Source: Gemmatimonadota bacterium (GTDB lineage: Bacteria > Gemmatimonadota > Gemmatimonadetes > Gemmatimonadales > GWC2-71-9). From it: a stretch of DNA of 64,000 bases. Under the pieces are notes generated by a model. It did not search any database, was not told the DNA's origin, and was given only the letters and a program-made list of their open reading frames with translations. The stretch is taken from positions 124,001 to 188,000 of the forward strand of contig JAOTVV010000004.1 in NCBI GenBank assembly GCA_029863245.1. The letters are read 5' to 3'. Shown piece after piece: positions 27,040-34,713 of the stretch. Numbering within the stretch: the stretch's first letter is position 1; each line of letters begins with the position of its first letter. The position numbers and the translations under genes are program-made.

Positions 27040-28244
27040 GGCTGAACCTCGACGACGTGGGACAAGAGCGGACGCTTGAATCGTGTTTCGATTTCCCGAG
27101 CTGCGTCGTGCAGGGCCTGGCGACGGCCGGCCCTGGCCGAGCTGCTGGCATCGCGGGCAAAGAGTTGGAGCTCGTCGGTGCCCCGTGCGAAGGAGGTGAA
27201 TTCCACGGCGAGATGCTCCACGGCACCGGTCGGTGGCGAGGACTCGAGTCGGGTGTTGAGTGGTGCGGCGATACGATCCCGGTGGGCGGACGGATCCTTG
27301 AGGACCACTTCGGTGAGCCATGAAACACCGTGCTCGAGCACGGCACGAAGGCGCACGACGTGAACCCGCCAGCCGGTACGGCGGGGATGACGCAGTCCGC
27401 GCTCGATCAACGTGTCGATTGCGTGCGCGAGCACGGCCCGGTCGGCAGCCGGTACCGGAAAATCGAGACCTGCGACGATCGGCTCGGGTCGCTGATGTCC
27501 GATGACGGGGTCGGCGACCTTTCCCGTCGCCAACCGCCACGCACGGCCACCCTCGGCGCCGAACTGGGACACCATGGCCAGCTCCGGCAGTCGTGCGACA
27601 TCACCCAGCGTTGCGAGACCGAGTTGGCGGAGCCGCCGATGGGTGTCGCTCGTGATCGGGAGGACCGCAACGGGTTGGTGGGCCAGGAACGCCTGGTGCT
27701 CACCGTTGGGTACCACGACCACCGTACCGCGCTTGGCGCGCGTAGCTGCGACCCACGAGAGAAACTTGCCGCGAGCCCATCCCAAGCGGTATGACGGAGG
27801 GCCGGCGGAACGGTCGCATCCACCGTGCTGCCTCACCACCTGTGTCACAGCCCCGGCCTGCTCCAGCGGTCCGCCGTAGAGCCCGTTCAGGCCATCGACC
27901 CCGACGAAGACGCGTCCCAGCTCCACGGGCTCGATTACCGGGCTCATGTCCTCCAGGGCGAGGAGCAGGTGGGAGAACGTTTCGTCGTAGTGGACCGGAT
28001 CGGGCTCCCGGAGTGAAAGGGACGGACAGAGCCCGATTGCCTGACTCACGGTCATGCCACTGCGCACACCCATGCGGCGCGCAGGGGACGACACCTGCCA
28101 CAGGCGACGGGTCTCGTGCGGCGAGAGCAACGCCGTCGGCCGATGGATGAGTTCCGGGTGCCGTCGTTCCTCGCACCGGAGCGGGAAGAGGGGAATCCAC
28201 AAACACAAGGCGAAATCGCTGCGCAGCACGGCTGATGTCGTCAT
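26988..28244 (-). CDS. imuB: ImuB, inactive Y-family polymerase homologue
   Basis: A 418-residue Y-family polymerase-like protein. The catalytic acids are absent: the first strand reads CLWIPLFPL where active enzymes have an Asp, and the second motif reads VFVGVDGL instead of SIDE-like. The fold is otherwise present, with a HhH-like region (LGLATLGDVARLPEL). ImuB is an adaptor that brings DnaE2 to the sliding clamp. A possible weak clamp motif is DELQLFA near residue 370. ATG at 28244 overlaps the radical SAM stop (ATGA). The frame stays open upstream, but that part lies inside the radical SAM gene. Confidence 0.9.
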   Translation of the reverse strand: MTTSAVLRSDFALCLWIPLFPLRCEERRHPELIHRPTALLSPHETRRLWQVSSPARRMGVRSGMTVSQAIGLCPSLSLREPDPVHYDETFSHLLLALEDMSPVIEPVELGRVFVGVDGLNGLYGGPLEQAGAVTQVVRQHGGCDRSAGPPSYRLGWARGKFLSWVAATRAKRGTVVVVPNGEHQAFLAHQPVAVLPITSDTHRRLRQLGLATLGDVARLPELAMVSQFGAEGGRAWRLATGKVADPVIGHQRPEPIVAGLDFPVPAADRAVLAHAIDTLIERGLRHPRRTGWRVHVVRLRAVLEHGVSWLTEVVLKDPSAHRDRIAAPLNTRLESSPPTGAVEHLAVEFTSFARGTDELQLFARDASSSARAGRRQALHDAAREIETRFKRPLLSHVVEVQPWSRLPERRYALIDFEP

Positions 28245-29308
28245 GCGGCCTCGAACAGGCTCAATTGCGTGCTTCGCGGTGGCTCGCCGTCGGCATGCTC
28301 GTGCCCGCCGTCGATATCGGGGATGCCGTAGGCGGTGGCGAGGCGATGGAAACGCCGACGCACCGCACGACAGTACGTATCGGCAGCGTCCCAGCCATTG
28401 CGGTATGCCGCCAGGTACCGTGGTGCGAGCATGGGGAAGTGGCGTTCCAAGATGGGGAGGAGACGCTGGCGCACGCCCGGATAGAGTCGTAGGGGACTGG
28501 GATAGACGAACCGGGCACCCATGTCTCTGCCGGCGCGCAGCAGGGCGCGGATCTGGTCGACCGTGTCGGTGATCCCGGGCAGGATGGGTGCGACGATGAT
28601 CCCGGCGCGGAGCCCTGCGGCGGACAGTCTGGCCAACGCTCGCAACCGGACGGACGGCATCGGCGATCGTGCCTCGAAGAGCCGCGTCACGTCGGGATCC
28701 ATGCTGATCAATGAGACGTACACCGACAGGGTGTGTCGTTGAGACAGCTGCTTCAGTAGGCCGATGTCGCGGCAAACGAGCGGGCTCTTCGTAATGATCC
28801 CGACCCGCAGTCCGGCCTCGTCCAGTAACCGTGCGAGCACTGTCCGGGTGATCTGGTACTGCCGCTCGGCGGGTTGATAGGGGTCGGTTGCCGTCCCGAT
28901 CAGGATGCTCTGTGCTCCGTCACGAGCCGTGCGGCGGCGCACACGCAGCAGGTCGCGCTCGAGAGCAGCGAGAACGCCCTCACGCGATTTGACGAGGATG
29001 CGGTGCTCAAAGGACTCCAATCCGGTCGGTGCGCCGAGATCGGTGAACGCACTCGCGTCGATCGTGCCGGCATCTCGTGCCCGTTCCACCACGTAGCGAT
29101 GGGCAAACCGGGCGTAACAGTAGCTGCACCCGAACTCGCACCCGACATACGGGTTGAGGGACCAGAAGCCCATGCCAGTCGCTTCCGGGGCGTTGATGAC
29201 GGAGCGCACGGGCAGCTCGACGAACTTGGTACCGCGCAGGCGGTCGGCGAGCACGGGAAGCACGGTCCCGTGGCTCGTCGAGAATTGATCCGTCGCGAAG
29301 AGAGACAT
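28241..29308 (-). CDS. radical SAM protein, SPL/Rv2578c-like, with C-terminal QLSLF
   Basis: A 355-residue radical SAM enzyme. The cluster motif CEFGCSYC has Cys57, Cys61 and Cys64 (CxxxCxxC), and the rest resembles the spore-photoproduct-lyase-like Rv2578c group. ATG at 29308 starts MSLFATDQF; longer in-frame starts lack support. The last nine residues are TQLSLFEAA: QLSLF (348-352) is an exact match to the consensus beta-clamp-binding pentapeptide QL(S/D)LF. It is cotranscribed with imuB by a 4-base overlap. A DNA-repair role is inferred from operon and motif; the reaction is unknown. Confidence 0.88.
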   Translation of the reverse strand: MSLFATDQFSTSHGTVLPVLADRLRGTKFVELPVRSVINAPEATGMGFWSLNPYVGCEFGCSYCYARFAHRYVVERARDAGTIDASAFTDLGAPTGLESFEHRILVKSREGVLAALERDLLRVRRRTARDGAQSILIGTATDPYQPAERQYQITRTVLARLLDEAGLRVGIITKSPLVCRDIGLLKQLSQRHTLSVYVSLISMDPDVTRLFEARSPMPSVRLRALARLSAAGLRAGIIVAPILPGITDTVDQIRALLRAGRDMGARFVYPSPLRLYPGVRQRLLPILERHFPMLAPRYLAAYRNGWDAADTYCRAVRRRFHRLATAYGIPDIDGGHEHADGEPPRSTQLSLFEAA

Positions 29309-29337
29309 TGCCCGCGGTTCCGGCTCTCGTCTCGACA

Positions 29338-29529
29338 CTAGCCGCACCGCCCCCAGCCGCATGTCGGGCAGAATGCGCAGGCCGATGCATGGAAGAGCTG
29401 TTCCCCGCATTCAGGGCACGTGATCCAGTCCGGTGTCGTTCCGGCCGGAATGAGCCGCTTTGTAAGTGCTTTCTCAGCAATGAGTTGAGCGCGATCGGCG
29501 GGGCACATGTTCGGGGTATGTTCGGGCAT
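29338..29529 (-). CDS. small zinc-ribbon protein
   Basis: A 63-residue frame from ATG 29529 (or 56 residues from ATG 29508) with two CxxC pairs at its C-terminus: ITCPECGEQLFHASACAFCPTCGWGRCG has Cys pairs CPEC and CPTC, typical of a zinc ribbon. A helical segment ADRAQLIAEKALTKRLI precedes it. It ends 29 bases before the radical SAM gene and so would head the mutasome operon. If the later ATG is used, the LexA-like repeat lies in its leader. Confidence 0.6.
   Translation of the reverse strand: MPEHTPNMCPADRAQLIAEKALTKRLIPAGTTPDWITCPECGEQLFHASACAFCPTCGWGRCG
29509..29523. promoter_or_regulatory. GTTC-N7-GTTC direct repeat, LexA-box-like
   Basis: On the + strand GTTC at 29509-29512 and 29520-29523 are 7 bases apart; the repeat extends to TGTTCGGG in both copies. 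This is the pattern known for LexA in Alphaproteobacteria. It lies 14 bases downstream of the promoter-like -10 on the minus strand, at the head of the dnaE2 operon. LexA binding is inferred; whether this phylum uses that box is unknown to me. Confidence 0.5.
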
Positions 29530-29536
29530 ATGACCG

Positions 29537-29564
29537 AATATAAACCGAAACTCATATCCTGCAA
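29537..29564 (-). promoter_or_regulatory. sigma70-like promoter of the mutasome operon
   Basis: On the minus strand TTGCAG (29564-29559) and TATATT (29542-29537) are separated by 16 bases, in an AT-rich island. It faces the zinc-ribbon and radical SAM genes. Confidence 0.5.
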
Positions 29565-29701
29565 GCACTCTCCGAAATCTCGTTGAAAGCGAGAGTTCTC
29601 CGCCTATACGGTGGCTTGCCGCGCCAGGTACCCGTGGCGAAATTGCGCCCGGTCGTTGGCAGGCTCCTTTCAACGCACCCGAAACGACGGTCGGCTACGG
29701 T

Positions 29702-30877
29702 TTGCGCCCTACCGAAGGGTCTCGCACCACCCACGTACACTCTCTCGCCGCGCACCCTCTCGTGCGTGCCCTCGCGGTCGTCCTCCTCCTCTTCGTCTTC
29801 CTGCTTGGTGTCAACGGGCTGGGCGAGGGGTTCAAGTCGCTCGGTCGCGGCTTGCTCGATTCGTTTTTTGCGGCCACCGAGAACCCGTTCATGGGCTTGA
29901 TGGTGGGGCTCCTCGCCACGACGCTCGTCCAGAGCTCGTCGGTGACGACATCGCTGATCGTCGGGCTGGTGGCGGCGCCGGAGAATCCGCTGCCTATCGC
30001 CAACGCCGTCCCGATGATCATGGGGGCGAACATCGGCACGACCGTCACAAACACGATCGTGGCGATGGGGCACATGGGGCGGAAAGAGGAATTCCGGCGC
30101 GCGTTTTCGGTGGCGACGTGTCACGACTTCTTCAACTACATCGCCGTCGTTCTGCTCCTCCCGCTGGAGATGCTCACGGGGTTCCTGCAGCGTGGGGCGA
30201 CCGAGCTCTCGTCGTTGTTGACGGGGTTCAGCGGCATGGAGAAATACGACAGCCCGATCAAGGGTCTGCTCAAGGCTGCCCTGGAGCCGATCAGGGATGG
30301 GATTGGGGCCGTCTTTCGGTCGGATCGTCTCGCGGCCATAGCGCTCATCGTGTTGAGCGTCATGCTGATCTTCACGGCGTTGATGCTCTTGGTGCGGTTG
30401 TTACGCGAGCTCATGCACAGTCGTGTCGAGATCATCGTCTCGCGTGGCCTGCATCGCTCTCCGCTGTATGCAATGCTGGTGGGCATCCTCGTGACGGCGC
30501 TGGTTCAGTCGAGCTCCATCACCACGTCCCTCCTCGTCCCGTTGGCGGGAGCCGGGTTGCTGACCCTGCATCAGGCATTTCCGATCACGATCGGTGCTAA
30601 TATCGGCACGACGATCACGGCCCTGATGGCTGCGCTCGCGGTGAGCGGTGAGCACGCGCAAGCGGGTATCGTCATCGCGCTGGTGCACCTCCTCTTCAAT
30701 GTCAGTGCGACGCTGATCATCTTTCCGATCAAGGCCATCCGAAACGTGCCGCTCCGAGCCGCCACGTGGCTGGCCCGGGTGGCGATCCGCTCACGCGTCT
30801 GGGCACTCCTGTATGTCGCCGTGTTGTTTTATCTGCTGCCCGCGCTCTTCGCGGTCGTAAACCACTACCTGGGATAG
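29702..30877 (+). CDS. Na/Pi cotransporter family protein
   Basis: A 391-residue membrane protein of the NptA/PNaS family with its two inverted repeats, each carrying a QSSS motif: LVQSSSVTTSL (about residue 78) and LVQSSSITTSL (about 270), plus GANIGTT in each half. It moves phosphate with sodium. The start is uncertain: the longest frame uses TTG at 29702, and a GTG at about 29762 would give a shorter leader. The PhoU-like gene follows by 14 bases and likely regulates the transporter. Confidence 0.88.
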   Translation: MRPTEGSRTTHVHSLAAHPLVRALAVVLLLFVFLLGVNGLGEGFKSLGRGLLDSFFAATENPFMGLMVGLLATTLVQSSSVTTSLIVGLVAAPENPLPIANAVPMIMGANIGTTVTNTIVAMGHMGRKEEFRRAFSVATCHDFFNYIAVVLLLPLEMLTGFLQRGATELSSLLTGFSGMEKYDSPIKGLLKAALEPIRDGIGAVFRSDRLAAIALIVLSVMLIFTALMLLVRLLRELMHSRVEIIVSRGLHRSPLYAMLVGILVTALVQSSSITTSLLVPLAGAGLLTLHQAFPITIGANIGTTITALMAALAVSGEHAQAGIVIALVHLLFNVSATLIIFPIKAIRNVPLRAATWLARVAIRSRVWALLYVAVLFYLLPALFAVVNHYLG

Positions 30878-30891
30878 CTGCGGAGGCCGCC

Positions 30892-31584
30892 ATGCTTCGC
30901 GAACTGCTCAGCATTTTCCGCGCCAACGAGCCCTTAGCTGAAATGGGCCAGAACTTCGCGGCAATGCTGAGCCTGACACAACAAATGACGATCCAGGCCG
31001 GAGAGGTCTTCTTTCGGATGGATGCGACGCCGGAGGAGCGAACCGCGCTCTTCAAGAGGGACGTGCAAGTCAACAAGCTCGAGCGGGCGATCCGCAAACA
31101 GGTGATCGCGCACCTCTCGATCAGCGGGAACAGGGCCTCGCTGCCCTATTGCCTCTTGCTCGTCAGTCTGGTGAAGGACGTCGAGCGGATTGGTGACTAC
31201 ACGAAGAACCTCGCCGAGGCGCCCGAGTACTACGAGGGACCGCTGCCGGACGACGCCACTATCGCGGAGCTACGGGAGATCCGGTCGGGAGTGGAAACGG
31301 CGTTTGCGGCCACCTCCGCGGTGTTCGAGGCATCCGATCGCGAGCGGACGCTCGTCTTGATTCGCCAAGGCCGCGACCTCACGCATCGATGTGACCTGCT
31401 GGTCGAGCGAATTTCGCGCGGTGACTACCCGGCAAGCCTCACGACGGCCACGGTTCTGGGCGCCCGATACTACAAGCGCATCGCCGCACACATCTTGAAC
31501 GTGCTGTCGAGCGTGGTGATGCCCCTGCACAAGCTGGATTACTACGACGAGTCGGAACTCGAGGAAGACGACTCCGAAACCTAG
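30892..31584 (+). CDS. PhoU-domain protein
   Basis: A 230-residue all-helical protein with a PhoU-type arrangement; signature parts are LPYCLLLVSLVKDVERIGDYTKNLAE and ARYYKRIAAHILNVLSSVVMP, which carry the conserved E/D-R-I-G/A-D/H metal-cluster pattern. Adjacent to NptA in an operon, such proteins limit phosphate uptake. ATG at 30892 is chosen; the frame is open upstream but that part lies inside the transporter gene. Confidence 0.85.
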   Translation: MLRELLSIFRANEPLAEMGQNFAAMLSLTQQMTIQAGEVFFRMDATPEERTALFKRDVQVNKLERAIRKQVIAHLSISGNRASLPYCLLLVSLVKDVERIGDYTKNLAEAPEYYEGPLPDDATIAELREIRSGVETAFAATSAVFEASDRERTLVLIRQGRDLTHRCDLLVERISRGDYPASLTTATVLGARYYKRIAAHILNVLSSVVMPLHKLDYYDESELEEDDSET

Positions 31585-31590
31585 CCAGTC

Positions 31591-32271
31591 TCAGCGGGAG
31601 TCACCTTCCTGCTTCTGCCCGGTTCGGCTCAGGTCGATCATCTCCAAGCCCCCCGGGTGCATTGTCACGGGTACATCGTCCGTAAGCGTGGTGATCTTGC
31701 GGATGTGCTCCGCAATGCGCAACGCTCCGCGCTGGATCGATGCGGCGGACGCCTGCTGCTCCTTGTCGAGCTTCGGGTCGCTTGCGAGCAACTCGCTCTC
31801 CGTGACGACAGCAGTGAGCGCGTTGTTGATCTCGTGCCGGACCGCCACGGCGAGTTGGCCGATTGCCGCCGCGCGCTCCGCCTTGACCACGCGCCCGTAG
31901 TACTCGTGCAATTGCTCGGACAGCCATCCGACACTGATCGACAGACTGCCGTAGGCGATGTAGATGGGGACTGTAATCCGCCAATCGTCGGGAGTCAGGT
32001 TGAACGCGATGATCATCTGGACGATGATGAACAGTAGCGTTCCGCCGATCAACGATGCCACCGCACCGCGAAGACCATAGTGGAGTGACAGCAGAAACGC
32101 CGGCACCAGTGTGACCAACCACACCAGCTCGTCGCTCAGTCCGGGATCCTCTGGCAGGGCGATCTGCATGAGGACCGGCATGAGGTACGCTGCGACCGTA
32201 TAGAGCCAGAATCTCGCGGACAGCGGCGGTCGGTGAGCGACCGGCATGAGACTGATTCGAGGCAAGGGCAT
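31591..32271 (-). CDS. membrane histidine-kinase-like protein without ATPase domain
   Basis: A 226-residue protein with four or five membrane segments (YTVAAYLMPVLMQIAL, LVTLVPAFLLSLHYGL, LIGGTLLFIIVQMIIAF, VPIYIAYGSLSISVGW) and a C-terminal DHp domain: AIGQLAVAVRHEINNALTAVVTESELL contains the phospho-acceptor His. It stops about 65 residues later, before any HATPase motifs (N, G1, G2), so it cannot autophosphorylate itself. It may serve as substrate for a partner kinase or as a phosphatase scaffold. It converges on phoU with a 6-base gap. Confidence 0.75.
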   Translation of the reverse strand: MPLPRISLMPVAHRPPLSARFWLYTVAAYLMPVLMQIALPEDPGLSDELVWLVTLVPAFLLSLHYGLRGAVASLIGGTLLFIIVQMIIAFNLTPDDWRITVPIYIAYGSLSISVGWLSEQLHEYYGRVVKAERAAAIGQLAVAVRHEINNALTAVVTESELLASDPKLDKEQQASAASIQRGALRIAEHIRKITTLTDDVPVTMHPGGLEMIDLSRTGQKQEGDSR

Positions 32272-32292
32272 CTCCCGTCTTCTATGCGTTCA

Positions 32293-34713
32293 TCAGTGTA
32301 TCGAATGTCGCGACCCGTGAAGATTGTCGAAAGCGTCCGTCGGAACCTCGCATGTGGCGCCGTCCCCGACGAGAATTCCATCGAAGTGAACATCGGCGGG
32401 CCCGGCGCGAGGTCGACACCGACTGCACCATGCCGCCAACGATACGGGCGAGCTTCCGTCGTCGAGAATCCGCTCCAATTCGCGCTCCATTCCTGTTGAT
32501 TGGCCCGATCCCAGGTGATCCAGCACATCGTCGAGCGGCGTCAACAGTCGCAGATTGTGCTCGCGGCTGGCTGCGAGACCGCGAGCGAGCACTCGTCGTC
32601 GTAAACGGCGCGTCGCCGAGTCCATGGGACCGTGTCCCCACGCGGCCAGTCGATCCCGACACGTGTGCCACAGTGCGCGCATCAGCGCTCCCGGTGGCGC
32701 TCGATGGCTGGCTTGGTTCGAGAACAGACGTCTGATGATCATGTAGATCTCCCGAACGTCGTGGACGGCACGCGGCGGCTGACCCGCGAGCACGACGAGC
32801 TGCGGAACGGAATGACCATTCCATGTCCACCGAATGGCGGCCGCGAGCATGGGTGGGCCGCAAACGACCGCGACGCGGGCCGCACGGTCCGATCGTGACC
32901 CTTCAGAGCCGTCGGCGCGTGTGTGTTCTGCGCAGATCAGTGAGAGGTGCTCTCGGAGCTCCAAAAATGTGTTGAGCTTTCTGGCTGTGCCTACTCGACT
33001 GGTCTCTGGGACAAGGATCTCCATCTGGGTGACCGCCTTCACGGCGATTCGCCGCTCCATATGCAGCCGCCGCTCCAACGGCACAGGTGGTCGGAACCAG
33101 AGGACGTGGGCGTTGCGGTGCGTCGATCCCAGGCGGGCGACACGCCCCACACGCTGGGCGAGTCGCACCGGTGTCCACGGTAGATCGTAATGCACCACGA
33201 CGGCGGCATCCTGGAGATCGAGTCCTTCTGAAACCAGATCGGTGGCGAGGAGCGTTGTCACGTCGCCAGCCGTTGAAGGATGTCGGGCCCGGCGGGCGTC
33301 TGGCGCGAAGCGGTCGAGTGCGTCATCCACCGAGATCGGCCCCGAGGCGATTCGCGCCCGTCCGGCGCCGACCACGGCCGTTCGTCTCCATCCCCAACGA
33401 GACGCAAGATCGATTGCGGTGCTGACGGCCGCAGTGAACACGATCACACGAGGTCGGCTGCGTGAGTCAAGCACCTGGGCCAGGCGCCGGGCCTTTGGAT
33501 TCCGGTGGCCGCGCTCCGGCAGGAGCTTCAGCAGTTCGAGCAGGCGTGCTCGCTCGGCCATGAGTGCCGTTTCGAGATCGCGGTCGATTGCTGCCGGTGC
33601 GAGACAGGGGATCTCGAGCTGGAGATCGTCTCCGGCCCCGAACAGCCGCCGAGAGGTGAACCGCGAGAGCTGGATCCCCGACTGGGCTGCTGTCACCGCT
33701 CGGTCAGCGTAGGCCAGATGGCGGCGGAGCGTGAGACGCAGGGCTTCTACGGATGAGGCGAGCCGATGAAGGAGATGGGCGCGAAGCAGCGCTGCCGCTC
33801 CGGGTCCACTGAACCCGGCGAACCGGAGGCAATCGATACGCTCGAGGAGGGACACGAGTTGACGGGCGGCAAGTGGAGAGGGGCTGCCGAGATCCAGATC
33901 GACCGGACAAGGCAGGCGCTGCCCTGCGGATGGCAACGAGCGGGAAGTCCGCGCCACGGTTAGGACAGCCGCTCCCTCGGCAAGCATGACGTAATCCCGA
34001 CTGGCAATCGTCTGCTCCAGCGATCGTACGCCAACAGCAGCGAGACCATGATCGGGCAGAAAGAGCCGCAGGATGGCCACGAGGTCGGCAGCACGGTTGA
34101 CGACGGGCGTGGCCGTCACCAAGAGGACATGAGCGGCGGCCAACCCCCGGGCCAGTCGATCGTAGCGCTGCGTGCCCCGATTGCGGAAATGGTGTGCCTC
34201 GTCCACGATCACCAGGTCGGCTCCTGGGAGGTCCCGTCCGCGGCTCAACCCTTCGTGCGAGACGACGTCGATCTGGAGCCCCAGGTGCTGCGCGGTGCGA
34301 CTCCACTGTGCCACGAGTGCGGCCGGAACGACAGCGACGACCCGCTCGTACCGTGTGGCGACCGCCAAGGAGACATACGTCTTGCCAAGTCCGACTGCGT
34401 CTGCCAGGAGCGCACCGCCGTAGATCGGGAGTATGCCAACGATCCGTTGCGCGGCCGGTTGCTGGTGAGGCAGGAGCCAAGAAGGGGGGGGCCACGCATC
34501 GACCTTCGGGCCGACGGTGGCCTCGGCAAGACTGAGCGCAATCGCGCTTGCCCCGCATCGCTCCAGACCATCCAGTTTCCACGCACCTGGCTCGCGCACG
34601 GCCACGAGATCATCTGCGGTGAGGCGACCCCAGCTTTCGGAGTTCGTGCTGAACGGTTGGGGAGAGATCCAGCGTCTCCGCAACCGCGGCGTCCACTTGG
34701 TCGAGGGAGACAT
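32293..34713 (-). CDS. SNF2-type DEAH helicase paired with methyltransferase
   Basis: An 806-residue SF2 helicase. Motif I is DAVGLGKT (105-112), motif II VDEAHHF (170-176), motif III VTATPV; the second RecA domain has VIVFTAAVSTAIDLA, then ATDLVSEGLDLQDA and RLAQRVGRVARLG. This is the layout of SNF2/DISARM-DrmD-like helicases. The C-terminal 250 residues have no recognised nuclease motif. The frame overlaps the methyltransferase by 104 bases if it begins at ATG 34713; a GTG at 34605 gives a 4-base gap instead. Probably a DNA translocase acting with the methyltransferase in phage defence. Confidence 0.8.
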   Translation of the reverse strand: MSPSTKWTPRLRRRWISPQPFSTNSESWGRLTADDLVAVREPGAWKLDGLERCGASAIALSLAEATVGPKVDAWPPPSWLLPHQQPAAQRIVGILPIYGGALLADAVGLGKTYVSLAVATRYERVVAVVPAALVAQWSRTAQHLGLQIDVVSHEGLSRGRDLPGADLVIVDEAHHFRNRGTQRYDRLARGLAAAHVLLVTATPVVNRAADLVAILRLFLPDHGLAAVGVRSLEQTIASRDYVMLAEGAAVLTVARTSRSLPSAGQRLPCPVDLDLGSPSPLAARQLVSLLERIDCLRFAGFSGPGAAALLRAHLLHRLASSVEALRLTLRRHLAYADRAVTAAQSGIQLSRFTSRRLFGAGDDLQLEIPCLAPAAIDRDLETALMAERARLLELLKLLPERGHRNPKARRLAQVLDSRSRPRVIVFTAAVSTAIDLASRWGWRRTAVVGAGRARIASGPISVDDALDRFAPDARRARHPSTAGDVTTLLATDLVSEGLDLQDAAVVVHYDLPWTPVRLAQRVGRVARLGSTHRNAHVLWFRPPVPLERRLHMERRIAVKAVTQMEILVPETSRVGTARKLNTFLELREHLSLICAEHTRADGSEGSRSDRAARVAVVCGPPMLAAAIRWTWNGHSVPQLVVLAGQPPRAVHDVREIYMIIRRLFSNQASHRAPPGALMRALWHTCRDRLAAWGHGPMDSATRRLRRRVLARGLAASREHNLRLLTPLDDVLDHLGSGQSTGMERELERILDDGSSPVSLAAWCSRCRPRAGPADVHFDGILVGDGATCEVPTDAFDNLHGSRHSIH

